From DASSTY01 sp035760645 (GTDB taxonomy: Bacteria > Gemmatimonadota > Gemmatimonadetes > Gemmatimonadales > GWC2-71-9), in assembly GCA_035760645.1 (NCBI GenBank), contig DASTSO010000021.1, positions 4,718-68,717 of the forward strand: a stretch of 64,000 nt of DNA, read 5' to 3'. Each line of letters starts with the position of its first letter. Position 1 is the stretch's first letter. The position numbers and the translations under genes are program-made. Below the pieces are notes generated by a model. The model was not told the origin of the DNA and did not search any database. It was given only the letters and a program-made list of their open reading frames with translations. Positions 25,552 to 33,693 of the stretch are shown one piece after another.

Positions 25552-26291
25552 GCGGCGGTGAGATCTCCCTCGGGCTCGCCTTCCTCGCGGGGCTCGTCTC
25601 GTTCCTCTCACCGTGCGTGCTCCCGCTGGTGCCGAGCTACGTGGCGTTCGTGAGCGGGATGACGTTCGAAGAGCTCACGGCCGAGGGCGGGGGCACCGGC
25701 GCGGCGCGCCGCCGGGCCGCGGTGCACGCGGCGCTCTTCGTGCTCGGGTTCTCCCTGGTGTTCATCGGTCTCGGGGCCGGCGCCACGGCGCTCGGCGCCT
25801 CGCTGCGGCGCGCGCTGCCGCTCCTCCAGCAGGTCGGCGGCCTCGTCATCGCCACGCTCGGGCTCTATCTGCTCGGCGTGCTGCGCCCCGCGTTCCTGTC
25901 GCGGGAGCGGCGCGTCCACCTGGCGCGCCGGCCCGCGGGGCACGTGGGCTCCGTCGTCGTCGGCATCGCCTTCGGCGCGGGCTGGACGCCCTGCGTCGGC
26001 CCGGTCCTGGCCTCGATACTCCTTTATGCCGGCATGCGCGAGACCATGTGGTCCGGCATGGGCCTGCTCGCCGTCTACTCGCTCGGGCTCGGCCTTCCCT
26101 TCTTCGTCGCCGCGGTGGCGCTCAACTGGTACCTCGCCGGCGCGGCGCGCCTCCGACGCTGGGTGCGGCCGCTCGAGCGCACCGTCGGCGCGCTGCTCGT
26201 CGTGGTCGGCCTGCTGCTCTTCAGCGGCCGATTCGCCATCCTGTCCAGTCTGCTGGCCGGCTTCGGTCAGCTGATCAACGTGGAGCTCTGA
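25548..26291 (+). CDS. ccdA: CcdA-type thiol-disulfide electron transporter
   Basis: The 247-residue protein has six helices and the two conserved membrane cysteines of CcdA/DsbD: FLSPCVLPLVPSYVAF in helix 1 and GAGWTPCVGPVLASIL in helix 4. It carries reducing power from cytoplasmic thioredoxin to periplasmic partners, here most likely the overlapping TlpA and the following DsbA-like lipoprotein. Confidence 0.92.
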   Translation: MSGGEISLGLAFLAGLVSFLSPCVLPLVPSYVAFVSGMTFEELTAEGGGTGAARRRAAVHAALFVLGFSLVFIGLGAGATALGASLRRALPLLQQVGGLVIATLGLYLLGVLRPAFLSRERRVHLARRPAGHVGSVVVGIAFGAGWTPCVGPVLASILLYAGMRETMWSGMGLLAVYSLGLGLPFFVAAVALNWYLAGAARLRRWVRPLERTVGALLVVVGLLLFSGRFAILSSLLAGFGQLINVEL

Positions 26292-26293
26292 CC

Positions 26294-26986
26294 ATGCGGT
26301 ACTCGATCTGGATTCTCGGTGTCCTCGCCCTGGCCGGGAGCGGCTGCACGCCCGACACCCCGGCCACCGACGGCTCGACGACGCATGGGACGTCGGCGGC
26401 GCACGCAGCGGGCGCATCCGGAGCGCGGCGCGTGGTCGTGAACGGAGTGGATCTCACCGGCATCGGGTACGACCGTGGGGCCCGCGACGCGCCCATCGTC
26501 ATGGTCGACCTGAGCGACTTCGCGTGCCCCTTCTGCGGCAGCCACGCGCGGCAGACGCTGCCCGCGCTCGAGCGCGAGTTCATCACCCAGGGGAAGGTGT
26601 TCTACAAGTACGTCCCGATCGTGATGGGCTTCCCGAACGGCGATCGCGCCGCGCGGGCGGCGGAGTGCGCCGCCGAGCAGGACGCGTTCTGGCCAATGCA
26701 CGACCGCATCTACGCCGACCAGGCCGAGTGGAAGCGCGCCTCCGACCCCGCGAAGGTCTTCGCCAGGCATGCCACGAGCCTCGGCCTCGACACGACGCGC
26801 TTCGGCAGCTGCTACGCCTCGGCTCGCGGGGCGGCGCGCACGGACGCCGCGAACGACCGGGCGCGCCGGCTCGGCGTGCGCGCGACGCCGACCTTCTTCG
26901 TGAATGGGCAGATGGTCGAAGGCGCCCTGCCGCTCGATCGGTTCCGGGTGGGGCTCACCGGGATGCTCCAGGCCCCGGGCCGGTGA
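26294..26986 (+). CDS. DsbA-family thioredoxin lipoprotein
   Basis: The 230-residue protein has a lipobox signal peptide (LALAGSGC). It then has a DsbA-like thioredoxin-fold with VDLSDFACPFCGSHAR (CPFC), an inserted helical domain, and GVRATPTFFVNGQMVEGALP for the cis-proline loop. It starts two bases after the ccdA stop and completes a tlpA-ccdA-dsbA operon for envelope disulfide exchange. It is clearly related to the second DsbA-like lipoprotein at 57.3-58.1 kb. Confidence 0.88.
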   Translation: MRYSIWILGVLALAGSGCTPDTPATDGSTTHGTSAAHAAGASGARRVVVNGVDLTGIGYDRGARDAPIVMVDLSDFACPFCGSHARQTLPALEREFITQGKVFYKYVPIVMGFPNGDRAARAAECAAEQDAFWPMHDRIYADQAEWKRASDPAKVFARHATSLGLDTTRFGSCYASARGAARTDAANDRARRLGVRATPTFFVNGQMVEGALPLDRFRVGLTGMLQAPGR

Positions 26987-27005
26987 CCCGCCGGGTCCGC
27001 CGACC

Positions 27006-27033
27006 TTGACCGCGGTCTCTGTAACGCTATATT
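27006..27033 (+). promoter_or_regulatory. Sigma-70 promoter of the persulfide-detoxification operon
   Basis: TTGACC, 16 bases, then TATATT form a near-consensus promoter in an AT-rich patch upstream of the rhodanese gene. The downstream AT-rich stretch 27034-27055 is where an ArsR-family repressor would be expected to bind, but no clear dyad was found. Confidence 0.65.
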
Positions 27034-27102
27034 GCCATGTAGTTGATTATTGAGATGGTCGCCGCAGGCGGCCTGCCGGACTTCAGCCTCACAGGTGTAC
27101 GC

Positions 27103-27750
27103 ATGACGCTTTCCACGCTCGCGCCGGTCCTGAGTCCGGCGCAGCTCGCCGAGGTGCTGCCGCTGGTGCCGGACACCCGGCTCCTCGACGTCCGCACGCC
27201 GGGTGAGTACGAGACCGCGCACATCGCGGGCAGCTACAACGTGCCGGTCGATACCCTGGCCGAGTACGCGCGGGAGATCCGGACCGTTTCGGCACCGGTG
27301 GTGCTCGTCTGCCAGTCGGGCCAGCGTGCCCGCCGCGCCGAGGGCGCCCTCCGCGCCGCGGGCATGACCAACGTCCACGTCCTCGACGGCGGCGTGAATG
27401 CCTGGCTCGCCGCCGGGCAGCCGGTCGTGCGGGGTCCCAGGCGGCTCTCGCTCGAGCGTCAGGTGCGGATCGTGGCGGGCGCGCTCGCGGCGACCGGGGG
27501 ACTGCTCGCCCTCCTCGTCGACCCGCGCTTCGCGCTGCTGCCGGCCTTCATCGGGAGCGGGCTCGTCTTCGCGGGCCTCACCGACACCTGCGGCATGGCG
27601 ATGCTCCTGTCCCGGCTGCCGTACAACCGTCCGGCAAGGTGCGACGTGCCGGCCATGGTGCGGGCCTTCGCCACGGCGGCGCCGCCCGTGCCCGTCGGTC
27701 GGGCGCCGGCGTCGGAGGCCCCCGGTGCCAACTGCTGCTCGGCCGCGTAG
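27103..27750 (+). CDS. Rhodanese-domain protein with C-terminal DUF2892-type membrane region
   Basis: The 215-residue protein has a rhodanese domain (residues 15-110) with active-site loop VCQSGQRARRA. A hairpin of two membrane helices follows (VAGALAATGGLLALLV; LLPAFIGSGLVFAGLTDTCGM), the usual DUF2892 tail. Rhodaneses move sulfane sulfur between thiols. A cysteine pair near the end (GANCCSAA) is unusual. It is the first gene of a four-gene operon with an exporter, a persulfide dioxygenase fusion and an ArsR regulator. Confidence 0.87.
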   Translation: MTLSTLAPVLSPAQLAEVLPLVPDTRLLDVRTPGEYETAHIAGSYNVPVDTLAEYAREIRTVSAPVVLVCQSGQRARRAEGALRAAGMTNVHVLDGGVNAWLAAGQPVVRGPRRLSLERQVRIVAGALAATGGLLALLVDPRFALLPAFIGSGLVFAGLTDTCGMAMLLSRLPYNRPARCDVPAMVRAFATAAPPVPVGRAPASEAPGANCCSAA

Positions 27751-27786
27751 GCCGCGCGAGATCGCCCCGGAGAGCGGAGACGACTG

Positions 27787-28542
27787 ATGGCGCCACTCGG
27801 CTTCCTCCTCGCCGCCCTGGTCGGGCTCGCGCTGGGCCTGCTCGGCGGCGGCGGCTCCATCCTCACGGTGCCGATCCTGGTCTACGTGCTCGGCTTCGAG
27901 GCCAAGACCGCCATTGCGATGAGTCTGCCGATCGTGGGTGCCGTGAGCCTGGCGGGTGCGGTGGGTCACTGGCGTGCCGGCAACGTCCGGCCGCGTACGG
28001 CGCTCCTCTTCGGGCTCGCGGCGATGGCCGGCGCGTTCCTCGGCGCGCGGCTCGCCGTCTTCCTGAGCGGCGCGGTGCAGCTCACGATCCTCGCCGTCGT
28101 GATGCTCGCCGCGGCGGTCTCGATGTTCCGCGGTGGACTCGGCGGCGGGCGCACGGTCGAGGGCGAGGCGAGCCCGGCCCTTGTCCCGCTGCTCGCGATG
28201 GCGGTCGGCGTCGGCGTCCTGACGGGCGTCGTGGGCATCGGCGGCGGCTTCCTCATCGTCCCGGCGCTCGTGCTGCTCGCCGGAGTGCCGATGAAGCAGG
28301 CCGTGGGCACGTCGCTCCTCGTCATCGCCATGAACTCCGTGGCCGGCGCGGCGGGATACCTGGGGCAGGTGGCAGTACCCTGGGGCTTCATGGCCGCCTT
28401 CACCGCCGTGGCCAGCCTCGGCATTCTCGTCGGCACGGCGCTCGTGCGCGTCGTGCCGCAGCCACACCTCAAGCGCGCCTTCGCCCTGTTCCTCGTCGGC
28501 GTGGGCCTGTTCACGCTCTATCAGAACCGCGCGGGCTTCTGA
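27787..28542 (+). CDS. TauE/SafE-family sulfite/organosulfonate exporter
   Basis: The 251-residue protein has about eight helices. Both halves carry the glycine-rich repeat of the family (LALGLLGGGGSILTVPILVY; VLTGVVGIGGGFLIVPALVL). In operons with rhodanese and persulfide dioxygenase genes these carriers are thought to export sulfite, the toxic product of persulfide oxidation. Confidence 0.88.
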   Translation: MAPLGFLLAALVGLALGLLGGGGSILTVPILVYVLGFEAKTAIAMSLPIVGAVSLAGAVGHWRAGNVRPRTALLFGLAAMAGAFLGARLAVFLSGAVQLTILAVVMLAAAVSMFRGGLGGGRTVEGEASPALVPLLAMAVGVGVLTGVVGIGGGFLIVPALVLLAGVPMKQAVGTSLLVIAMNSVAGAAGYLGQVAVPWGFMAAFTAVASLGILVGTALVRVVPQPHLKRAFALFLVGVGLFTLYQNRAGF

Positions 28543-28582
28543 CCCCGCATCGTTCGCGACCCGGACGGACCTGGAGCTCCTC

Positions 28583-30025
28583 ATGCTGCTCAAGCGCTTC
28601 TACGACACCAACCTGGCCCAGGCGAGCTACCTCGTGGGCTGCGCCGCGACGGGCGAGGCGCTCGTCGTCGACCCGAACCGCGACATCGCGCAGTACCTGC
28701 GCGCGGCCGAGGCCGAGGGACTGCGCATCACGCACATCACCGAGACGCACATCCACGCCGATTTCGTCTCGGGCGCGCGCGAGCTCGCGGCGCGCACCGG
28801 GGCCACGCTCTACCTCTCGGACGAGGGCGACGCCGACTGGAAGTACGGCTACGCCGCGGACGCGGACGCCGTGCTGCTGAAGGACCGCGACACCTTCATG
28901 GTCGGCAACATCCGGATCGAGGCGCTGCACACGCCGGGGCACACGCCCGAGCACCTGTCGTTCCTGGTCACCGACACGCCCGCCACCGACCGCCCGATGG
29001 GCGTCTTCACCGGCGACTTCGTCTTCGTCGGCGACGTGGGGCGGCCCGACCTGCTCGAGAAGGCGGCGAAGGTGGTGGGGACGATGGAAGCGGGGGCGCG
29101 CACGCTCTATCGGTCGCTGCAGCGCTTCAAGCAGCTCCCCGACTACCTGCAGCTCTGGCCGGGGCACGGCGCGGGCTCGGCCTGCGGCAAGTCCCTGGGC
29201 GCGGTGCCGCAGACGACCCTGGGCTACGAGCGGATCGCCAACTGGGGCCTGGAGGACATGACCGAGGACCAGTTCGTCGAGCGGGTCCTGGCCGGGCAGC
29301 CCGAGCCGCCGCGCTACTTCGCCGAGATGAAGCGGATCAACAAGGTGGGACCGCGGGTCCTCGGCGCCCTGGAGCGCCCGGCTCCGCTGCCCGCCGGCGC
29401 GATCGTGCGGTTGGCGGACGAAGGAGTGCTGGTGGTGGACACGCGGGCGGCCGATGCCTTCGCCGCGGCGCACGTGCCCGGAACGATCAACATCCCGCTC
29501 AACAAATCGTTCACCACGTGGGCCGGGTGGCTCGTGCCGTACGATCGCGACGTCGTGCTCCTGGTCGAGGACGAAGGGCGCCTCGACGAGGCGGTGCAGG
29601 ACCTGGCCATGATCGGGCTCGACCGCGTGAGCGGGTATCTGCGCCCCGACGGCCTCGCCGCGTGGACGGCCGCGGGCCGGGCGCTCCTCACGACCCCGCA
29701 GATCACGGTGGAGGAGCTGGCGCCGCGGCTCGCGACGGGCGGCGTCGACGTCCGGGACGTTCGCGGCGCGAGCGAATGGGAGAGCGGGCACCTGCCGGGG
29801 GTGCCGAACATTCCCCTGGGCTATCTCGAGGAGCGGCTCGCCGAGCTCCCGACCGGGCGCCCCCTCGTGGTGCACTGCCAGAGCGGCGCGCGCTCGGCCA
29901 TCGCCGCGAGCGTGCTCCAGGCGCGCGGCGTGCGTGAGGTCGTGAACCTCGTCGGCGGCTTCGCCGCGTGGGCCAGGGCAGGCGAGCCGGTCGAGCGCGG
30001 CGCTCCCGCAGGGGTGGGCGGCTGA
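28583..30025 (+). CDS. Persulfide dioxygenase-rhodanese fusion (CstB/Blh-like)
   Basis: The 480-residue protein has an ETHE1-like metallo-beta-lactamase domain: THIHADF, the later TPGHTPEHLSF, and FTGDFVFVGDVGRPDL, the ligands of a mononuclear iron. Two rhodanese domains follow. The first (near residues 275-365) lacks the catalytic cysteine, with VLLVEDEG at the loop. The second has HCQSGARSAIAA. Proteins of this layout oxidise persulfides to sulfite and transfer sulfur to form thiosulfate, clearing reactive sulfur in the cytoplasm. It fits with the exporter before it and the ArsR sensor after it. Confidence 0.9.
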   Translation: MLLKRFYDTNLAQASYLVGCAATGEALVVDPNRDIAQYLRAAEAEGLRITHITETHIHADFVSGARELAARTGATLYLSDEGDADWKYGYAADADAVLLKDRDTFMVGNIRIEALHTPGHTPEHLSFLVTDTPATDRPMGVFTGDFVFVGDVGRPDLLEKAAKVVGTMEAGARTLYRSLQRFKQLPDYLQLWPGHGAGSACGKSLGAVPQTTLGYERIANWGLEDMTEDQFVERVLAGQPEPPRYFAEMKRINKVGPRVLGALERPAPLPAGAIVRLADEGVLVVDTRAADAFAAAHVPGTINIPLNKSFTTWAGWLVPYDRDVVLLVEDEGRLDEAVQDLAMIGLDRVSGYLRPDGLAAWTAAGRALLTTPQITVEELAPRLATGGVDVRDVRGASEWESGHLPGVPNIPLGYLEERLAELPTGRPLVVHCQSGARSAIAASVLQARGVREVVNLVGGFAAWARAGEPVERGAPAGVGG

Positions 30026-30060
30026 GCCGTCCACCCCACCCACCGACGAAGGGAGGATTC

Positions 30061-30393
30061 ATGGCGAAAGGCGCGATGACGGCCGCGCAGCTCGCGCTCG
30101 TGGCCGAGCGGTTCAAGGTGCTGGCCGAGCCCGTCCGCCTGCAGCTGCTGCAGGCGCTCATGGCGGGCGAGCGCACGGTGGGGGAGCTCGTCGAGGCCAC
30201 GGGGTTGAGCCAGGCGAACGTGTCGAAGCACCTGCAGCTGCTGCTCGCGCACGAGCTCGTGGCGCGGCGCAAGGAGGGGCTGTTCGCCTACTACAGCCTG
30301 GCCGACGAGAGCGTCTTCCAGCTCTGCGACCTCGTCTGCAGCCGGCTGGAGCGCGCGACGCGGGAGCGGCAGCGCCGGCTCGCCCGGGGCTGA
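30061..30393 (+). CDS. ArsR-family transcriptional regulator (probable sulfur-responsive)
   Basis: The 110-residue winged-helix protein has the ArsR core FKVLAEPVRLQLLQAL, TVGELVEATGLSQANVSKHLQLL and a wing ARRKEGLFAYYSLAD. There is no CVC metal motif in the recognition helix. Cys89 and Cys93 lie in the last helix (FQLCDLVCSRL), where a thiol pair could sense persulfide, although the spacing differs from BigR/SqrR. As last gene of the rhodanese-TauE-dioxygenase operon it probably represses the promoter at 27006. Confidence 0.86.
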   Translation: MAKGAMTAAQLALVAERFKVLAEPVRLQLLQALMAGERTVGELVEATGLSQANVSKHLQLLLAHELVARRKEGLFAYYSLADESVFQLCDLVCSRLERATRERQRRLARG

Positions 30394-30421
30394 GGGCCGG
30401 CCGGCGGCTTCGCTGCGGGCG

Positions 30422-31024
30422 CTACCGGGAGCGTTGCGGGGCGCCGGCCGGCATCGCGCTCGAGTCGGTCGCGCCCCACATCATCTGCCGGTGCATCTGG
30501 TCCAGCTTCTGGCGCTGCGCGGGCGTGAGCCCGTTGCGGAACTCGAGCATCCCCTTCGCCATCTCCACCTGGGCCGCCACCATGTGCTTGGCGGCCTGAT
30601 CGAGCTGGCTCCTGAAGGCGTCCAGGCTGGGGCTGTTCCCCTGCAGCGTCTGCATTGCGCTCCGGTGCGCCTGCATCGCCATCCGCATGTGCGGCTGGGC
30701 GGCGGTGCAGGCGCGCTGATGGATGGCGCGCAGTTCCGCCACCTGGGCGTCGCTCAGGCCGAGCTGCGACCGCATCTGCGCCAGGTGGGACGAGTCGTTC
30801 ATCCTCCCGCCCATCGGCCCGCCCATCATCCCTCGCCCCGGAACCTGGCCGGGTCGCATCATGCCACCCGGCATCATGCCCATCATCATGCCGTGCATTC
30901 CCATCGGACAGGCCGCGGCCGCCTGGTCCTGCGCGCGCTTCGGGCGCGTCGGCTGCTGCGCCGCCGCGACGAGGGGAGACGCGACCAGCACCGCCACGGC
31001 GATCGGGAGCATACGCTGTTTCAT
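30422..31024 (-). CDS. Spy/CpxP-like periplasmic protein with Met-rich segment
   Basis: The 200-residue exported protein has a signal peptide ending in VAAAQ and a Met/Gly-rich stretch (MGMHGMMMGMMPGGMM). A helical region with LGLSDAQVAELRAIHQ and GLTPAQRQKLDQM carries the LTxxQ-type repeats of Spy/CpxP/ZraP proteins. These are periplasmic chaperones or metal-linked stress sensors; the methionines suggest copper or silver binding. GGAGGA precedes the ATG. It diverges from the lipoprotein gene at 31348. Confidence 0.75.
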   Translation of the reverse strand: MKQRMLPIAVAVLVASPLVAAAQQPTRPKRAQDQAAAACPMGMHGMMMGMMPGGMMRPGQVPGRGMMGGPMGGRMNDSSHLAQMRSQLGLSDAQVAELRAIHQRACTAAQPHMRMAMQAHRSAMQTLQGNSPSLDAFRSQLDQAAKHMVAAQVEMAKGMLEFRNGLTPAQRQKLDQMHRQMMWGATDSSAMPAGAPQRSR

Positions 31025-31206
31025 CTTCGTCCTCCGGAGTCGAGCTTGCCAGCCACACTCGGGGCGCCGCCGGGCCGGGACGCGCCCGGCTGCGGCCGTG
31101 GCCCACCTCCCGGCCGGCAACCGTCGGCGAGGCGGCGGCTGCGTCGACCGGGACGAGCCCAACATAATGCCCGGGCCAGCCGCCGGGGGTGCCCTGGGGC
31201 CGGGTC

Positions 31207-31259
31207 TCAACCTTCTTTCACCCGCCCTTCAGCCTCGCCTCAGCTCCTGTCTCTACCTT
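31207..31259 (+). promoter_or_regulatory. 11-bp TCA direct-repeat promoter, site G (Met/His-rich lipoprotein)
   Basis: TCA starts at 31207, 31218, 31229 and 31240, four copies in exact 11-base register, and TACCTT follows at 31254, 14 bases after the last. This is the longest example of the array seen upstream of the stress genes at 3-18 kb, and it lies in a 323-base intergenic region that otherwise shows nothing notable. Confidence 0.7.
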
Positions 31260-31347
31260 GGTGGTCGTCGCCGTCGGCGCCCGCGCCGGACGGAGGGGCC
31301 GTGAAGGCGCTCGCCGGCGGCGACACAGAGTCGAAGGGGAGGATCCG

Positions 31348-31884
31348 ATGCGAGCATCGATATTCGCACTCGTCGCCGGCGCGGCGCTCGGTCTGGCTGC
31401 CTGCAGCGACGGCGGCCCGAGCGGGCCGAATACCGTCACGACCCTCGAGGCCGTCAGCCCGGCCGCCGGAGCGACCGGGATCGACCCCGCGAGCCCCATC
31501 GCGGTGCGCTTCAGCGGGGCCATGGGCATCGGCATGGAACGGTACGTGGACCTGCACCAGGGCGACGTCGGTGGACCGGTCGTGCCGATGGCCTGCACCT
31601 GGTCGAACGATCGCGCGACGCTGACCTGCACGCCGGGGACGCACCTCGCATCGGGCACCGGCTACGCCCTCCACGTCGGATCGGGGATGATGGACGCCAA
31701 CAATCGTCCGGTCGACGTGGAGGGGCACGGGACGCAAATGGGAGGGCACCGGGTGACCGGGCAGATGATGGGCGGCATGCACGCGGGCCAGGCCACCGGC
31801 CTGATGGGACCGGGCTGGCGCCATGCGGGCGATGCTCACATGGGGATGGCCTTCGCCTTTGAAACGGGACCGTCGGCCAGCTAG
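31348..31884 (+). CDS. Lipoprotein with Ig-like (Big_5) domain and Met/His-rich tail
   Basis: The 178-residue protein has a lipobox (LGLAACS) and a Big_5-type Ig-like domain (VSPAAGATGIDPASPIAVRF). Its C-terminal third is rich in Met, His and Gly (MGGHRVTGQMMGGMHAG). The tail is a plausible soft-metal ligand. GGGGAGG precedes the ATG. Site G lies about 90 bases upstream, linking this gene to the stress promoters further left. Its role is unknown. Confidence 0.75.
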   Translation: MRASIFALVAGAALGLAACSDGGPSGPNTVTTLEAVSPAAGATGIDPASPIAVRFSGAMGIGMERYVDLHQGDVGGPVVPMACTWSNDRATLTCTPGTHLASGTGYALHVGSGMMDANNRPVDVEGHGTQMGGHRVTGQMMGGMHAGQATGLMGPGWRHAGDAHMGMAFAFETGPSAS

Positions 31885-31958
31885 CGCCGGGGCCACGCGC
31901 CCCCGCCGCGGCGCTCCTGTCGCGTCGCACGGTGATCGTCGCGGCGAACGCGCGGCGC

Positions 31959-31988
31959 TTGCGCCGCGCGCGGCTCCAGGGCTAGCCT
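31959..31988 (+). promoter_or_regulatory. Putative sigma-70 promoter for the DUF305 gene
   Basis: TTGCGC, 18 bases and TAGCCT lie 55 bases before the DUF305 start. The match is moderate. Confidence 0.35.
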
Positions 31989-32042
31989 GGGACGGACGCC
32001 GGCCGCTCTCTCGACCCTTCCGCCCCAACCCGGACCAACGCA

Positions 32043-32492
32043 ATGCACGGATCCTACACGCGTTTCGCGGCGATGATCCTGACGTCTACCGCGGTCATGC
32101 TCGTCCTGATGTATTCGACGGTACTCGAGCTGGATCACCTGTGGTGGAGCCAGACGCGCTTCTGGATGGCGCTCTACATGGGGGCGGCCATGGCGATCGT
32201 CATGCTCCTCTTCATGCGGGGGATGTACGCCGATCGCCGGAAGAACCGCCTCATCCTCGCGGGCAGCGCGCTCGTGTTCGTCCTCGGCCTCTTCCTCGCG
32301 CGCAGCCAGCGCACCGTGGGCGACGTCGCCTACATGAAGGCGATGATCCCGCACCACTCGATCGCGATCCTGACGAGCGAGCGTGCCCGGATCTCGGATC
32401 CGCGGGTCCGGAAGCTCGCCGACGGCATCATCGAGTCCCAGCGCCGCGAGATCGGGGAGATGGAAGGGCTGATCAGGGACCTCGAGCGGTAG
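32043..32492 (+). CDS. DUF305 membrane protein
   Basis: The 149-residue protein has three transmembrane helices in its first 90 residues, then a short DUF305 segment with YMKAMIPHHSIAILTSERAR. The HH pair there is typical of the family, which is often found with copper-handling genes. Its position next to two Met-rich periplasmic proteins supports a metal-stress context, by inference. Confidence 0.82.
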   Translation: MHGSYTRFAAMILTSTAVMLVLMYSTVLELDHLWWSQTRFWMALYMGAAMAIVMLLFMRGMYADRRKNRLILAGSALVFVLGLFLARSQRTVGDVAYMKAMIPHHSIAILTSERARISDPRVRKLADGIIESQRREIGEMEGLIRDLER

Positions 32493-32562
32493 CGGGAGAC
32501 CGGGGACAACGCGGGCGGCGTGCCGGCCGAGCCGGGGCGTCGGGCGACGCGGGTGGGAAAGC

Positions 32563-32595
32563 GAAACGCCGCGTCCCGGAGGGACGCGGCGTTTC
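32563..32595 (-). terminator. Hairpin downstream of the tRNA-Pro fragment
   Basis: Fifteen paired bases (GAAACGCCGCGTCCC and its complement) enclose a three-base loop. It sits in the same relation to the tRNA fragment as the 37521-37551 hairpin does to the intact tRNA-Pro, but its stem sequence differs. Confidence 0.65.
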
Positions 32596-32600
32596 CAGTT

Positions 32601-32655
32601 TCAATCGGGGCGCCCGGATTTGAACCGGGGACCTCCTGCTCCCGAAGCAGGCGCG
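32601..32655 (-). pseudogene. 3' fragment of tRNA-Pro (possible attachment-site repeat)
   Basis: These 55 bases are identical to 37557-37611. They cover the last 51 nucleotides of tRNA-Pro (anticodon arm, T-arm, acceptor 3' strand) plus four bases beyond. The 5' third of the tRNA is missing and the sequence diverges abruptly at 32656. A direct repeat of a tRNA 3' end is what tyrosine-recombinase integration leaves behind. Confidence 0.8.
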
Positions 32656-32985
32656 GCGTCGGTCGGTGCCGGCCATGGGTGGTCTAAGTCGTTGATTTTG
32701 GGGTCAGCGACGGCCGGTCTGGCCGTCGATGGCCGCCGTTGTCCGCGCTGAATCGTCCCAACCGTCCCAATCCGGTCGCTCGCGGTCATCCTCGCGTCGG
32801 CGCCGTGGCGCGCCTCGAGCACTGTGTAACCGTGGAGGCCGCGTCGGCGGCCCCGGGGTCGCTCCGCTGGCGCCGGAGCCGCGTGCTGCGCGGATTAGCG
32901 GCGCCGCCGCCCGGGTTCATGTCGCGGCGGTGAGCTGTCAGCAGGAGCGCGTTCGGGTCGCGATTCGCTGACCCTCCCGTACGTC
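32656..32985. other. Gene-less stretch beside the tRNA-Pro fragment
   Basis: No reading frame with recognisable product or ribosome site was found on either strand. The sequence is less GC-rich than its neighbours in places. It may be the decayed end of an inserted element; no integrase remnant could be recognised. Confidence 0.5.
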
Positions 32986-33255
32986 TCAGCAGTCGATCGA
33001 GCGCGCCGGCGAGTTCCGCTCCCACTCCGGTGTGCTCTCGACGGCCGCCGCATCGCGAGCGCGCGCCGCGGCGGCCTTCCGCGCGACGTCCCAACGATGG
33101 CCGAACGCCACGGTGAGAATCGTGCCCCCCCACCAGAGGGCGAGCCACCAATACCGGCCCTGCCGGCCGAGCAGCGTGCCGAGGATGCCGCCCAGCGCTG
33201 CGACTCCGCACAGCACGGTAGCGGCGGCGAGCCACCAGACGCGTCGGTTGGCCAT
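32986..33255 (-). CDS. Small two-helix membrane protein, unrecognised
   Basis: The 89-residue product begins MANRRVWWLAAATVLCGVAAL. It has two hydrophobic helices separated by GRQGRYWW, then a charged Arg/Ala tail. AGGAGG precedes tandem ATGs; the second (33255) has the better spacing. No family is recognised. It lies in the decayed segment between the two tRNA-Pro copies. Confidence 0.55.
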   Translation of the reverse strand: MANRRVWWLAAATVLCGVAALGGILGTLLGRQGRYWWLALWWGGTILTVAFGHRWDVARKAAAARARDAAAVESTPEWERNSPARSIDC

Positions 33256-33258
33256 CAT

Positions 33259-33693
33259 CTCCCTCCTCGCGGGTTTGGTCTCGGTTCGGCGCCCGCAACG
33301 GTCCACGCTCTCACACGGCGCACGAGTCTCCCATGAATCTGGTTCGATGACACGGACGAGGTCCTTCGGGCGTGGCCGCTGGGGCGGCGACCGGCGCGAT
33401 CGCGGCAGTCCTCGCCGGCGTGGCGTCGCCCGGCTCGCGGTGTTCACGGCCGACCAGCGCGAGCCGACGTGCGTCACGCGGCAGAGCACCTCGTGCCCGC
33501 GGCGAGCGCGATTGTCGGAACCCGGAACTCCGCCGGCGCATCGTAGTCGACTCGGTCGTATCCCCGAGTATACCAATAACCTGAGTCTCACACCGCCCCG
33601 ACCGCCCGGAGATCCCACTCCTCGGCGCATCGTCGCCTGCTGCACGACCCGGCGTTCCGTCGCGGTGCCCTCGACTCCGCCGGCACGGTATCG
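33259..33693. other. Gene-less, apparently decayed stretch
   Basis: No convincing gene is seen on either strand. The G+C and codon periodicity look weaker than in flanking genes, and an AT-rich patch occurs near 33560-33590. It leads into the P450 remnant. Confidence 0.5.

Noticed and set aside
27028..27055. A palindromic operator for the ArsR regulator
   Set aside because: The region is AT-rich and well placed, but I could not find a convincing inverted repeat.
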